From Patiriisocius_A hiemis (GTDB lineage Bacteria > Bacteroidota > Bacteroidia > Flavobacteriales > Flavobacteriaceae): DNA of 64,000 nucleotides. The notes under the pieces were generated by a model. The model did not search any database, was not told the origin of the DNA, and saw only the letters and a list, made by a program, of their open reading frames with translations. The stretch covers positions 186,001 through 250,000 of the forward strand of contig NZ_JAVRHZ010000001.1 in assembly GCF_031846325.1 (NCBI RefSeq), read 5' to 3'. Position 1 is the first letter of the stretch. Every line of letters starts with the position of its first letter. Both the position numbers and the translations under genes were made by a program. This document shows positions 50,434-60,113 of this stretch, piece by piece.

Positions 50434-52752
50434 CTAATCCAACACATTCAACTTCGCAAAACGAAGTAGTAATTTTTTAAGCCCGCCGTTTTCAAAATTT
50501 ATTTCGGCTTTGGTATCTGCACCTACACCTTCAATTTTTGCAATGGTTCCTTTTCCAAATCGGACATGCTCTACTTTAGTTCCTATCGCTAGATTTGCGT
50601 CTTCTGCATTAAAGTTTTTTGAAGCTTCACTTTTTGCAGGTTTTAAACGTCGTAGTTTTCTTAATTGTGCTTCGGTAGGACCTTTAGGAGGTGAACCAGC
50701 CTTTGGCTTTCGCATTCTTAATTTACTTTTATCTACTTCGTCAAAGATGTCTACATCTAAAAGGGGCTTAAAGCGATGTTCGGTAATAGGAGTTAGGTAT
50801 TCAAGGTAAGAAGCATCAATTTCCTCAATAAAACGACTAGGTTCTGCATCAATTAGCTTTCCCCATCGATAACGAGACTGGGTATAAGTTAAATATGCTT
50901 GTTTTTCTGCTCTTGTTAAAGCTACATAGAACAATCTGCGTTCTTCTTCAAGTTCGCTACGAGTATTCATACTCATTCCACTTGGGAAGAGCTCTTCTTC
51001 CATACCAACTATATACACATATGGAAACTCTAACCCTTTTGCTAAGTGAACTGTCATTAGCGCTACTCTATTTTCGTCGCCTTTATCATTATCCATGTCT
51101 GTTGCAAGAGCAACATCTTCTAGGAATTCGGCTAAAGAACCTGTAGTGTCGGCAATTTCTTTTTGTTCTTCAACAAAATCACGCATACCATTAAGTAGTT
51201 CTTCAATATTCTCTATACGAGCAATACCTTCTGGTGTACCATCTTTTTTTAGTTCTTGAACTAACCCCGTTTTTTTAGTAACGTGCTCTGCAATCTGGAA
51301 TGCATCATACCCTTTATTGAGCACTTGAAAACTTTCAATCATGGTAACAAAGTCCTGTAGTTTTCCTTGAGTACCTTTATTGATTTTTAAGTCAATTTTT
51401 TCTATGTTCTTCATTACCTCAAACATAGAGCGCTCATAGTGGTTGGCAGCTACAATAAGTCTGTCTACTGTAGTTTGCCCAATTCCTCTAGCTGGGTAAT
51501 TAATAACACGTTTTAGCGCTTCTTCATCTTTTGGGTTAAGGATAAGACGTAAATATGCTATAACGTCTTTAATCTCTTTACGTTGATAAAAACTAAGCCC
51601 GCCGTATATACGATACGGAATATCTTTTTTTCTCAAGGCATCTTCCATTGCACGAGATTGTGCATTGGTACGATATAAAATGGCAAAATCTCCTGGTTTT
51701 GCCTGCTCGTTCATTTGTGTCTCAAAAACATTACTTGCTACAAAACGACCTTCATCACCATCGGTCATTGTACGATTAACTTTAATCTTAGCGCCCTCGT
51801 CATTAGCTGTCCACACTACTTTTTCTAATCGAGTTTTATTTTTTTCTATAATACTATTTGCAGCATGTACAATGTTCTTTGTAGAGCGGTAGTTTTGCTC
51901 CAAGCGATACACTTTTACATCGTCATAGTCCTTCTGAAAGTTTAATATATTATTAATATTCGCTCCTCTAAAAGCATAAATACTCTGTGCATCGTCACCA
52001 ACTACACAAATATTTTGAAACCTATCTGAAAGTGCTCTTACAATTAAATACTGACTGTGATTAGTATCTTGGTACTCATCTACTAAAATGTATCTAAATC
52101 TATTTTGGTACTTTGCCAACACGTCTGGAAAACGAGTTAAAAGCTCATTTGTTTTAAGCAATAAATCATCAAAATCCATTGCGCCAGCTTTAAAGCATTT
52201 ATCAACATAATTTTTATAGATATCACCAAGGCGAGGCATTTTTGCCATGGCATCAGACTCCATTAATTCAGGGTTGGTAAAATAGGCTTTAACGGTAATA
52301 AGACTGTTTTTGTAAGAGGATATTCTAGAATATACTTGTTTATATTTATAGATGTCTTTATCCAATTGCATTTCTTTTATAATACTACGTATTACACTTT
52401 GTGAATCTTGAGTATCATAAATTGTGAAGTTTGAAGGGTAGCCTAATTTTTCAGCTTCAAAGCGAAGTATTTTTGCAAAAATACTATGAAACGTTCCCAT
52501 CCACAGATTCTTAGCTTCACTTGCGCCTACAATTTGTGAGATACGTTTTTTCATCTCACGAGCTGCCTTGTTTGTAAACGTTAATGCCAAAATATTAAAA
52601 GGATCAACCCCTTGTGACATTAAATAGGCAATGCGATAAGTAAGTACACGGGTTTTTCCAGAACCTGCACCAGCAATTACAATCATAGCACCATCTTTTT
52701 GAAGAACAGGTGCTCGCTGGGCATCATTTAACTGTTGTAAATAGTTTTGCAA
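50434..52752 (-). CDS. uvrD: ATP-dependent DNA helicase UvrD/PcrA
   Basis: Superfamily 1A 3'-5' helicase for nucleotide excision and mismatch repair. 772 residues: Walker A GAGSGKT (28-34), motif Ia LTFTNKAAREM, DEYQDTN (motif II), VGDDAQSIYAFRGA (motif III), YRSTKNI (motif IV), VALMTVHLAKGLEFPYVYIVG (motif V core TVHLAKGLEF) and LFYVALTRAEKQAYL (motif VI). The C-terminal 60 residues, VEHVRFGKGTIAKIEG, form the Tudor-like RNA polymerase-binding domain of PcrA/UvrD. The start codon is TTG at 52752. Single gene. Confidence 0.97.
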   Translation of the reverse strand: MQNYLQQLNDAQRAPVLQKDGAMIVIAGAGSGKTRVLTYRIAYLMSQGVDPFNILALTFTNKAAREMKKRISQIVGASEAKNLWMGTFHSIFAKILRFEAEKLGYPSNFTIYDTQDSQSVIRSIIKEMQLDKDIYKYKQVYSRISSYKNSLITVKAYFTNPELMESDAMAKMPRLGDIYKNYVDKCFKAGAMDFDDLLLKTNELLTRFPDVLAKYQNRFRYILVDEYQDTNHSQYLIVRALSDRFQNICVVGDDAQSIYAFRGANINNILNFQKDYDDVKVYRLEQNYRSTKNIVHAANSIIEKNKTRLEKVVWTANDEGAKIKVNRTMTDGDEGRFVASNVFETQMNEQAKPGDFAILYRTNAQSRAMEDALRKKDIPYRIYGGLSFYQRKEIKDVIAYLRLILNPKDEEALKRVINYPARGIGQTTVDRLIVAANHYERSMFEVMKNIEKIDLKINKGTQGKLQDFVTMIESFQVLNKGYDAFQIAEHVTKKTGLVQELKKDGTPEGIARIENIEELLNGMRDFVEEQKEIADTTGSLAEFLEDVALATDMDNDKGDENRVALMTVHLAKGLEFPYVYIVGMEEELFPSGMSMNTRSELEEERRLFYVALTRAEKQAYLTYTQSRYRWGKLIDAEPSRFIEEIDASYLEYLTPITEHRFKPLLDVDIFDEVDKSKLRMRKPKAGSPPKGPTEAQLRKLRRLKPAKSEASKNFNAEDANLAIGTKVEHVRFGKGTIAKIEGVGADTKAEINFENGGLKKLLLRFAKLNVLD

Positions 52753-52944
52753 TTTTCTTTTAAAATGTAGTTGAAATTAGCTTCGAATTTTAAAAATGAA
52801 AAATACAGAAAATTGTAGTAGTTATGTATTGAAAAATCTAATAATTATAAACAGTTTATCATTTTTGGATTCTTCTTATTTGTAATATCTTTATCTTTCA
52901 TTCAGGTGGTAATTATGTGTCGTATTTACCTATAAAACTAACTT

Positions 52945-54225
52945 ATGAAAAACATTCTCTACTTTTTACTACTAGTTATTACATGCAATACGCAAGCCCA
53001 AATGGATGCTAGCATTCTTAAAGATATTGAAACTATAGAAGATAAGGTTATTGATTGGCGTCGTTATTTCCATGCCAATCCTGAGCTTTCCAATAAAGAA
53101 TTTAAAACAGCTGCAAAAATTGCTGACCATCTTAAAAGCTTAGGAATGGAAGTACAAACAGGAATTGCTATTACAGGAGTAGTTGGAGTTTTAAAAGGAG
53201 ATAATCCCGGAAAAGTAGTGGCACTTAGAGCAGATATTGATGCGTTACCTGTTACCGAACGAAATGACTTACCCTATAAAAGTACAGTTACAGATACTTT
53301 TTTAGGAACTGAATCTGGTGTAATGCATGCCTGCGGTCATGATACGCATATTGCTATTTTAATGGGGGTTGCTGAGGTACTTTCAAAGCACAAAGATAAA
53401 ATTAATGGAACTGTGAAATTTATTTTTCAGCCTGCTGAGGAGGGACCGCCACCAGGAGAAGAAGGCGGTGCTAAGCTTATGATTAAAGAAGGCGTTTTAG
53501 AGAATCCAAAAGTAGATGCTATTTATGGATTACATATTAATTCTGGGACTCCTGTAGGCACTATTAAAGTAAAGCCTGAAGGAATTATGGCAGCTGTAGA
53601 ACGCTTTGAAGTTCATGTAGAAGGTAAAGGATCTCATGGTTCTGCTCCATGGGCTGGGGTAGATCCTATTTTAATTTCAGCAAAGATAATTGATGGCTTT
53701 CAGACTATTATTTCTCGTGAGTCTAATCTTATTGATGCACCAGCTGTAATAACAGTAGGGAAGATTACAAGTGGTACTCGTTTTAATGTTATTCCTGAAA
53801 GTGCAGAACTTATTGGAACTGTTAGAACTCTTGATTCTAACATGAGAGAACACATTATAAAAAGAATGACCGAGATGGCTAGTGATATTGCTGAAGCTTA
53901 TGGCGGAAAGGCTACTATGAAATGGCGAAACCAAACAGTTGTAACTTACAATGACCCTGCACTTACAACAAAGGCTGTTAATACTTTAAAAATGGTCGCG
54001 GGTGAGAATAATGTTGAAGATATGAAAGCCATTACAGGTGGTGAAGATTTCTCATACTTTCAAGAAAAAGTGCCAGGTGTATATTTCTTTTTAGGAGGCA
54101 TGACACCAGGTAATACTAATCCGTATCCACATCATACACCAGACTTTTTAATAGATGATTCTGGTTTAACTTTAGGAGTAAAAGCATTATCACAATTAGC
54201 ATTAGACTACCTTAATAAAAGTTAA
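52945..54225 (+). CDS. Secreted M20-family amidohydrolase (hippurate hydrolase-like)
   Basis: A 426-residue M20D amidohydrolase with a signal peptide (ending NTQAQ). Metal ligands: Cys and His in MHACGHDTH, the acidic pair in QPAEEGPPPG, His in YGLHINSG, and a late His in PYPHHTPDF. The lid/dimerisation domain (about 200-310) starts ERFEVHVEGKGSHGSAP. Such enzymes hydrolyse N-acyl or N-carbamoyl amino acids. Export places it with the peptide-degrading set of this window. Single gene; its stop directly abuts the stop of the converging AsmA-like gene. Confidence 0.94.
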   Translation: MKNILYFLLLVITCNTQAQMDASILKDIETIEDKVIDWRRYFHANPELSNKEFKTAAKIADHLKSLGMEVQTGIAITGVVGVLKGDNPGKVVALRADIDALPVTERNDLPYKSTVTDTFLGTESGVMHACGHDTHIAILMGVAEVLSKHKDKINGTVKFIFQPAEEGPPPGEEGGAKLMIKEGVLENPKVDAIYGLHINSGTPVGTIKVKPEGIMAAVERFEVHVEGKGSHGSAPWAGVDPILISAKIIDGFQTIISRESNLIDAPAVITVGKITSGTRFNVIPESAELIGTVRTLDSNMREHIIKRMTEMASDIAEAYGGKATMKWRNQTVVTYNDPALTTKAVNTLKMVAGENNVEDMKAITGGEDFSYFQEKVPGVYFFLGGMTPGNTNPYPHHTPDFLIDDSGLTLGVKALSQLALDYLNKS

Positions 54226-55758
54226 TTAGGTTAATGCATCAAGAAGTGCTGCACTCACATTTTTCCAAATAAAATTAAAGATAGATTTTGTTTTGTCTCG
54301 CTTAACTTCTTCTTTCTTTCCATTTTTAAATTGAGAGTTCGTCTCATCACTTTTCTTTGAAATAAACAAATTTACTATTGCAGAGATAAATTTATTTTTT
54401 TCTTTACCATCCTTGGTAAGTACTTTTACTTCAAAATCTTCATACTTAATTTTTAAGTCAATATTACCAATTGAACTATTTCCATTAATAGAAAAATAAG
54501 TTTTGTCTAACATCCCTGATACTTTGGTGTTTAGACTTGCCTCTGTAAATTGGTTAAGTTTTTGAGCTTGTAATGATCCAATATCGGCTTTAAAATTAAA
54601 TTGGTCATTTGCATTAAAATTCCATTGCACCGAAATTGGGCTTTGATTCATAAAAGTAGCTTTAATATCAATCTTAGTGGTGTCTTCAATAAATTCGTTT
54701 GTTATATTATCTATTTGAGCATTTAATTTAGAGAAATAGATATTTCCAGTTGGTCTATCTTTTTTTACTTTTTCAGAATAGTCTATATGCCCATTATTTA
54801 GTTCAACTTTAGAAATTGTTATTTTAAAAGGTAATTCTTGTAATAAAGTAGCATACATAGGTTTTATAGTTGTATCATCTGGGACTAGTTTATCTCTATA
54901 TATATTGAGTTTTGGATTTTCAAGTTCAACTTTTTCAATGGTAAACTTAAGACTATCATTTGCCGTTGTTTCAAAGTTAGAATTACTTAGTGTGAGAGAA
55001 TCAACAGTAAAGTCAAAGTGGTCTCTTTCTGTTTTTAAAATAGTAGATAGTTTTTCTTTTGAATACCTAGTTTTGATTGCTAAATTATTTATTTCTGAAT
55101 TTTTTGGGGTAACAGAAATACTTTTAGAAGTAAGAATATCAAAATCATTTAATTGATATTTTAGTTCTTCTGAAGAAATAGTATAATTTTTAAATTGAAA
55201 CGGAATAGGTTTGTTTTTGATTTCTTCAGAAAATAATAAATCTTCTACTAAAACATTTACATTGGTTGCTTGCAACAAAAGACTATCTTTTTTGTTATGA
55301 ATAATATTAAGTGAGCCATCTTCGATGCTTAGCCTATTAATATTAATTGGTTTTTCGCTTAGCTCTTTTAAAAAGCTATTTTCTTTTTGAGAAGATTCCT
55401 TTTTATTATATGTCACGTTAGGCTTTATGACTACTATTTCTTGAATACTAATTTTATTATTCACGATGTAGTCCCAATAGCTTGTATTAGTGACCTCAAT
55501 GCTGTTTATAAAAAGGGTGTTGTCCTTAGTTGGGAGTGTATCATTTTTAAGCACCAACTTGATATCATTCAAGATAATACTTCCAGAAATAGTGCTAATT
55601 GTTAAGTTTTTATATGATAGGTCAACGTTTTGGGGTAAGTTACTAAGGTGTTCTTCTACTTTATTTTTTACGAAGCTATTTATAAATAGACTAAGGGCTA
55701 CAAAAAGTAACATTACTGTAGTTACGATATATAGCAATTTTTTCTTCTTATTTGCCAT
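54226..55758 (-). CDS. AsmA/DUF748-like membrane-anchored protein
   Basis: A 510-residue protein with one N-terminal membrane helix (about 8-28) and a long beta-rich periplasmic part, the layout of AsmA/DUF748/TamB-like proteins thought to bridge the envelope and move lipids. Repeated phrases such as ISIQEIVVIKPNVTYNK, INRLSIEDGSLNIIH and VELENPKLNIYRDK are the repeating strand pairs typical of these proteins. Start is ATG 55758; it is preceded by the same TATCTTTATTTTATG string as the gene starting at 16781. Function by analogy only. Confidence 0.78.
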   Translation of the reverse strand: MANKKKKLLYIVTTVMLLFVALSLFINSFVKNKVEEHLSNLPQNVDLSYKNLTISTISGSIILNDIKLVLKNDTLPTKDNTLFINSIEVTNTSYWDYIVNNKISIQEIVVIKPNVTYNKKESSQKENSFLKELSEKPININRLSIEDGSLNIIHNKKDSLLLQATNVNVLVEDLLFSEEIKNKPIPFQFKNYTISSEELKYQLNDFDILTSKSISVTPKNSEINNLAIKTRYSKEKLSTILKTERDHFDFTVDSLTLSNSNFETTANDSLKFTIEKVELENPKLNIYRDKLVPDDTTIKPMYATLLQELPFKITISKVELNNGHIDYSEKVKKDRPTGNIYFSKLNAQIDNITNEFIEDTTKIDIKATFMNQSPISVQWNFNANDQFNFKADIGSLQAQKLNQFTEASLNTKVSGMLDKTYFSINGNSSIGNIDLKIKYEDFEVKVLTKDGKEKNKFISAIVNLFISKKSDETNSQFKNGKKEEVKRDKTKSIFNFIWKNVSAALLDALT

Positions 55759-55762
55759 AAAA

Positions 55763-55770
55763 TAAAGATA
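55763..55770 (-). promoter_or_regulatory. -7-like box four bases before the ATG of the AsmA-like gene
   Basis: Minus strand TATCTTTA-TTTT-ATG; 15 bases identical to the site at 16793-16779. No -33 element recognised. Confidence 0.4.
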
Positions 55771-55828
55771 CATATATCCTTATTTTTTTAAGAGTCAATT
55801 TTAATATCTTTACCTAAAAAATAAGTAT

Positions 55829-57442
55829 ATGGATTCTGTTTTGGCTACTATTAGTAGTATTCCTTGGTGGGCTTGGGTTCTATTAGTGATTGTAATTATT
55901 GCTTTGCGTGATATTTTTCAGAAAAAACATACAATTCTCCATAACTTCCCTGTAGTTGGACACTTTCGGTATATGCTAGAAAGTATAGGTCCAGAGCTAC
56001 GTCAATATATTGTTGCCAATAATCGTGAAGAACTTCCTTTTAATAGGATAGAGAGAGGGTGGATTTATGCTTCTGCAAAAAATGAAAATAATTATGAAGG
56101 ATTTGGTACTGACCGAGATATCTATGAATCAAACTATATTTTTATAAATAATGCAATGCTTCCCTATAAGCTCGCAGATGACCATCCAAATAGAAAAGAC
56201 CCATATTTTTTAGGATGTGCAAAAGTTATGGGTGCTCATAATAAACGAAGAAGACCTTATAGACCATCTTCAATTATTAATGTTTCGGCAATGAGTTTTG
56301 GTTCACTCTCTGCAAGAGCTATTGCCTCTTTAAACAAGGGCTGTAAACTTTCGTATGCGTATCACAATACTGGTGAAGGTGGTTTGTCGCCTTACCATAA
56401 GAATGGGGGTGATGTTGTTTTTCACTTTGGAACAGGCTATTTTGGGGTTCGTGACGATGATGGGAACTTTTCTATGGAAAAGATGATAGAACTTGTAAAA
56501 AATAACCCGCAAATAAGAGCTATCGAGGTAAAGCTGTCGCAAGGGGCAAAGCCAGGTAAAGGCGGTGTACTTCCTGCTTCAAAAATAACAAAAGAAATTT
56601 CTGAAATACGTAATGTTCCTATGAACAAAGACGTACTTTCTCCTCCCACACATTCAGCTTTTGATGGCGTAGAAGGATTGGTAGATTTTGTAGAGGCTAT
56701 TGCCGATGCAACAGGACTTCCCGTTGGGATAAAATCTGCAGTTGGAAAACTTGATGACTGGCATAAATTGGCCGAACTAATGGAAAAAACTGGAAAAGGT
56801 CCAGATTTTATAGCTGTTGATGGAGGAGAAGGGGGTACTGGAGCAGCGCCACCAAGCTTCGCAGATCATGTGTCAATGCCTTGGGTATTTGCTTTTCCTG
56901 AAGTCTATAAAATATTTAAAAAACATAATCTCTGTGAAAAAGTAGTTTTTGTAGGAAGTGGAAAATTGGGGTTTCCGGCTAGAGCTGCAATGGCTTTTGC
57001 TATGGGAGTAGATTGCATTAATGTGGCTCGTGAGGCAATGTTAGCTGTTGGGTGTATACAAGCTAAGGTATGTCATAATAATACATGTCCAACAGGAATC
57101 GCTACTCAAAATAAATGGTTGCAAAGAGGAATTAATATTGATGATAAAGCCACGCGAACTCATTTTTATTTTAAAAATTTTAGAAAAGAATTATTAGAGA
57201 TGACGCATGCCTGTGGGTATGAGCACCCTTCGCAGTTTACAATGGAAGATGTTGAAATTACTTTAGGCGATAAAAACTTAATAAAAACGTTATCAGATTC
57301 GTTTGGGTACAATAAAGTTGATGTTCCTTTTAATGGCGTAAAAGAAATACAAGAGTGTCCAAATCTTGGAGGAAATTACAAAAAGAAAGAAGCAAAGGAG
57401 AAGGTAAAAGAATTAAAAAAGTTAGATGAAATAAGATATTAA
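55829..57442 (+). CDS. Membrane-anchored FMN-binding glutamate synthase-like protein
   Basis: A 537-residue protein matching the central-to-FMN part of the glutamate synthase large subunit, without the glutaminase domain. One N-terminal membrane helix (about 12-30). FMN barrel: NVSAMSFGSLSARAI, NTGEGGLSPYH, SQGAKPGKGG, DGGEGGTGAAP, VGSGKLGFPARAA. A [3Fe-4S] cluster motif is present as C-x5-C-x4-C in GCIQAKVCHNNTCPTG. Without a glutaminase it would need free ammonia or do a different flavin reaction. Followed 11 bases later by a DUF7935 gene with its own membrane helix. A TATCTTTA box lies upstream. Confidence 0.88.
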   Translation: MDSVLATISSIPWWAWVLLVIVIIALRDIFQKKHTILHNFPVVGHFRYMLESIGPELRQYIVANNREELPFNRIERGWIYASAKNENNYEGFGTDRDIYESNYIFINNAMLPYKLADDHPNRKDPYFLGCAKVMGAHNKRRRPYRPSSIINVSAMSFGSLSARAIASLNKGCKLSYAYHNTGEGGLSPYHKNGGDVVFHFGTGYFGVRDDDGNFSMEKMIELVKNNPQIRAIEVKLSQGAKPGKGGVLPASKITKEISEIRNVPMNKDVLSPPTHSAFDGVEGLVDFVEAIADATGLPVGIKSAVGKLDDWHKLAELMEKTGKGPDFIAVDGGEGGTGAAPPSFADHVSMPWVFAFPEVYKIFKKHNLCEKVVFVGSGKLGFPARAAMAFAMGVDCINVAREAMLAVGCIQAKVCHNNTCPTGIATQNKWLQRGINIDDKATRTHFYFKNFRKELLEMTHACGYEHPSQFTMEDVEITLGDKNLIKTLSDSFGYNKVDVPFNGVKEIQECPNLGGNYKKKEAKEKVKELKKLDEIRY

Positions 57443-57453
57443 TATAAGTTAGC

Positions 57454-57978
57454 ATGGAAGAAATGACCCAAGTTTTAAGTTATGTTGCGTATTTATTACC
57501 AGCAATTGTAGTAGGAATTATAGCCTATTTCTTTTTTAAAGGGCACACAGCCAATGAAGAGGGAAGAAGACGTTATTTAATACAAAAAGAGGCACAGAAT
57601 AAGATTTTACCCATGCGTTTACAAGCATATGAGCGTATGACTTTATTTCTTGAGCGCATTGACCCAATGAAACTATTGGTGCGTGTTAAGCCTTTTTCTA
57701 ATGAGGTAGATAAGTATGAAGATCTTCTTATAAGAAACATTGAACAAGAATATGATCATAACATGACACAACAAATCTACGTGTCTCAAGAATGTTGGAA
57801 TTTAATTAATGCTGCCAAAAATGCGACTATTCATATAATACGACAAGGTGCAATGCATGAAAAAGATAATGGAGCCGACAAAATGCGTGAGTGGTTACTG
57901 CAAAACTTTATGGAAGAAGTAACTCCTTCTCAAAAAGCACTAGCATACGTTCGTAAAGAAGTAGGAGAGTTGTTTTAA
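57454..57978 (+). CDS. DUF7935 family membrane-anchored protein
   Basis: A 174-residue protein with one N-terminal membrane helix (about 8-30) and a soluble helical domain: LPMRLQAYERMTLFLERIDP, here key YERMTLFLERI, then LIRNIEQEYDHNMTQQIYVS and ECWNLINAAKN. Conserved in Bacteroidota, function unknown. Its position 11 bases after the GltB-like flavoprotein gene, which also has an N-terminal membrane helix, suggests co-expression and possibly a membrane complex. Confidence 0.82.
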   Translation: MEEMTQVLSYVAYLLPAIVVGIIAYFFFKGHTANEEGRRRYLIQKEAQNKILPMRLQAYERMTLFLERIDPMKLLVRVKPFSNEVDKYEDLLIRNIEQEYDHNMTQQIYVSQECWNLINAAKNATIHIIRQGAMHEKDNGADKMREWLLQNFMEEVTPSQKALAYVRKEVGELF

Positions 57979-58015
57979 ATTAGGCAATAGGTAGAAAAAG
58001 TAGTAGGTAGCTTGT

Positions 58016-60067
58016 TTACTCTAATACTCTGTTTAGGTATTCCTTTTCTTTTTCAGAAAAGCTACTTAGCTGATTCTTAAGTGTCTCTTTTTTATCTGGC
58101 TTTTTAAGTACTTCTGCAAGTAACTTTCTAGCTTCGCTTCTAAAGCGCCAGTTATGGTGTACACAAGCATTTAAAAGGTTTTTTAGCACACTCTTGTTAT
58201 ATAACTGAAGTTGATTTACATACTCAAACGCTTTTTGACGCACTTCAAAACTAAACTCTTTACTTGTGTAATTTTGTAATTCTTTTTTATAAATAGGTTT
58301 TGCTGAAGTGTTATATCCATCTGTAAGTAATGCCAATGCCAGCCATAATTGTTTTATATTCTTGTTTTGAAAACCCTCTGTATTTTTTGTTTTCTCTAGA
58401 AAAGAAACTCTTTCTTCTGGGTAGTTTTGCCATAGTCCTATTAAAGCAGATTCTAAAGTAACATAACTCTTATCATTTAATAGACTAATAAAACTGTCTT
58501 TTAGGCTTGGAGGTATGGTCTGTACTGTTTGAGAAATTGCTTGACGAACAAATAGGCTGTTACTTTTTAAGCCTTTTTGGTAAAGTACTTCGGTTTCATT
58601 TATAGGTTCATTGTATAATTGATAAATAGCTTCTTGACCTATAAAATCATTGGGAAAAGTTAATGCTTTATCTAATTGTTCTATTTTATCTTCTAAGGGC
58701 GTACTTCTTAATGCTGCTATTTCAAAATAACGGTTCATAAATGGCGACTTAATAAGTGATTTATAAGCTTGTTCTGCTTTAAAGGCAGTTTGTTGCAACC
58801 AATCTTGTTCCCATTGCAAAATATCTATGTCACTAGCGGCTCTTACTTGTGTTAGAAAATCTTCGGTTGAAACATTCTTAAAAGCATACTTCTGTAAATA
58901 ATTTTTGATAGCTTTTTTAAAAGCTTCTTCTCCAATTTTTTCTTTTAAAATATGCAATGCCCAAGCTCCTTTTTCATAAAAGGTTACCGAGCTCGCTTTA
59001 GGATTTAACAGAGATTCTCCTTTTCCCTCCTCACTCAACGCTTTGAGTTGCTCTGCGGTGTTGTAAAGTTTCCAGTAAAAATAATCGTCTCCAAAGACTT
59101 CTTTTTCTGCTAGTAAGGCGTAATATGTAGCAAAACCTTCTTGTAACCAATGGTGTGTCCCTGAGGTTTCAGTTATAAGATTTCCAAACCATTGGTGTGC
59201 TAGTTCATGCGCATTTACATTCACATAATTTCTATCATTAAACCCAATAGAATCTACTACAAAAGCTTCAGAAAAAATAGTGCAGCTTGTATTTTCCATC
59301 CCAGCGTATAAAAAGTCTCTTACTGGTACTTGTTTGTAGTTCTGCCATGGGTAGGGAACACCAATTTCAGTTTCAAAAAAATCAAATATCTCTTTTGTGT
59401 AGCGGTATGTAGGTTCAACTTTTAAAGAGTCTTCTGGCTTATAATACAGCTCTATTGGGACACCAGAAGTAGATTGTAGTATTTTTTTATCAAAATCACC
59501 TATCGCAAAAGCAACAAGATAGCTAGACATGGGTTGTTGCATGTCAAAATTCCACAATTCTCTGTCCACAGGTTTATCATCATATAAACTTAGTTTTCCA
59601 TTTGCAATTACAGTAACCTCCCTTGAGGTATTATATGAAATGTCAAATTCAATTTTATCGTTCATATCATCAATACTGGGCAACCAATGTGAGGTGTATT
59701 TCCCTTGTCCTTGTGTCCAGATTTGATCTCCTGTAAAGTATAGGGTTTGCTTTGGTTTTGCTTTATAAGAAAAGGATATAGAGTACGTATGGTTAGTCTT
59801 AAAATTACCTTTTAAGGTTATTTTTTTTTCTGAAGAAACTACCTCTATTTCTGTGCTTTTTGATATTATATCATAAAAGTTAATAGCATCTAGATATACC
59901 GATTTTGCGTCTTTTAGCATTGTGAAGCTTACCAGTACATTACCTTTTACAGTTTGACTTTCAGATAAGCATTGGATTGTTGCTTCAACTTTTTTAAAAT
60001 CAACAGTTTCTGTTTGTTGACATAGTACGGTAATTGGGTAAAGTAAAAAAAAGAGTAAGTATCTCAT
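58016..60067 (-). CDS. Secreted M1-family aminopeptidase
   Basis: A 683-residue zinc aminopeptidase with signal peptide (ending TVLCQ). Exopeptidase motif YAGMENTS, zinc site HELAHQWF with Glu after 18 residues (WLQEGFATYY), and the catalytic Tyr in FYEKGAWALH. A C-terminal helical region (about 470-683) resembles the ARM-like domain of full-size M1 enzymes, unlike the shorter M1 protein at 12225. Start is ATG 60067. Divergent from recG with 46 bases between starts. Likely role: release of N-terminal residues from imported or extracellular peptides. Confidence 0.94.
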   Translation of the reverse strand: MRYLLFFLLYPITVLCQQTETVDFKKVEATIQCLSESQTVKGNVLVSFTMLKDAKSVYLDAINFYDIISKSTEIEVVSSEKKITLKGNFKTNHTYSISFSYKAKPKQTLYFTGDQIWTQGQGKYTSHWLPSIDDMNDKIEFDISYNTSREVTVIANGKLSLYDDKPVDRELWNFDMQQPMSSYLVAFAIGDFDKKILQSTSGVPIELYYKPEDSLKVEPTYRYTKEIFDFFETEIGVPYPWQNYKQVPVRDFLYAGMENTSCTIFSEAFVVDSIGFNDRNYVNVNAHELAHQWFGNLITETSGTHHWLQEGFATYYALLAEKEVFGDDYFYWKLYNTAEQLKALSEEGKGESLLNPKASSVTFYEKGAWALHILKEKIGEEAFKKAIKNYLQKYAFKNVSTEDFLTQVRAASDIDILQWEQDWLQQTAFKAEQAYKSLIKSPFMNRYFEIAALRSTPLEDKIEQLDKALTFPNDFIGQEAIYQLYNEPINETEVLYQKGLKSNSLFVRQAISQTVQTIPPSLKDSFISLLNDKSYVTLESALIGLWQNYPEERVSFLEKTKNTEGFQNKNIKQLWLALALLTDGYNTSAKPIYKKELQNYTSKEFSFEVRQKAFEYVNQLQLYNKSVLKNLLNACVHHNWRFRSEARKLLAEVLKKPDKKETLKNQLSSFSEKEKEYLNRVLE

Positions 60068-60113
60068 AAAAGACAAGCATCAATTGTTTTGCCAAAATAC
60101 CTAAATTCGTGTT

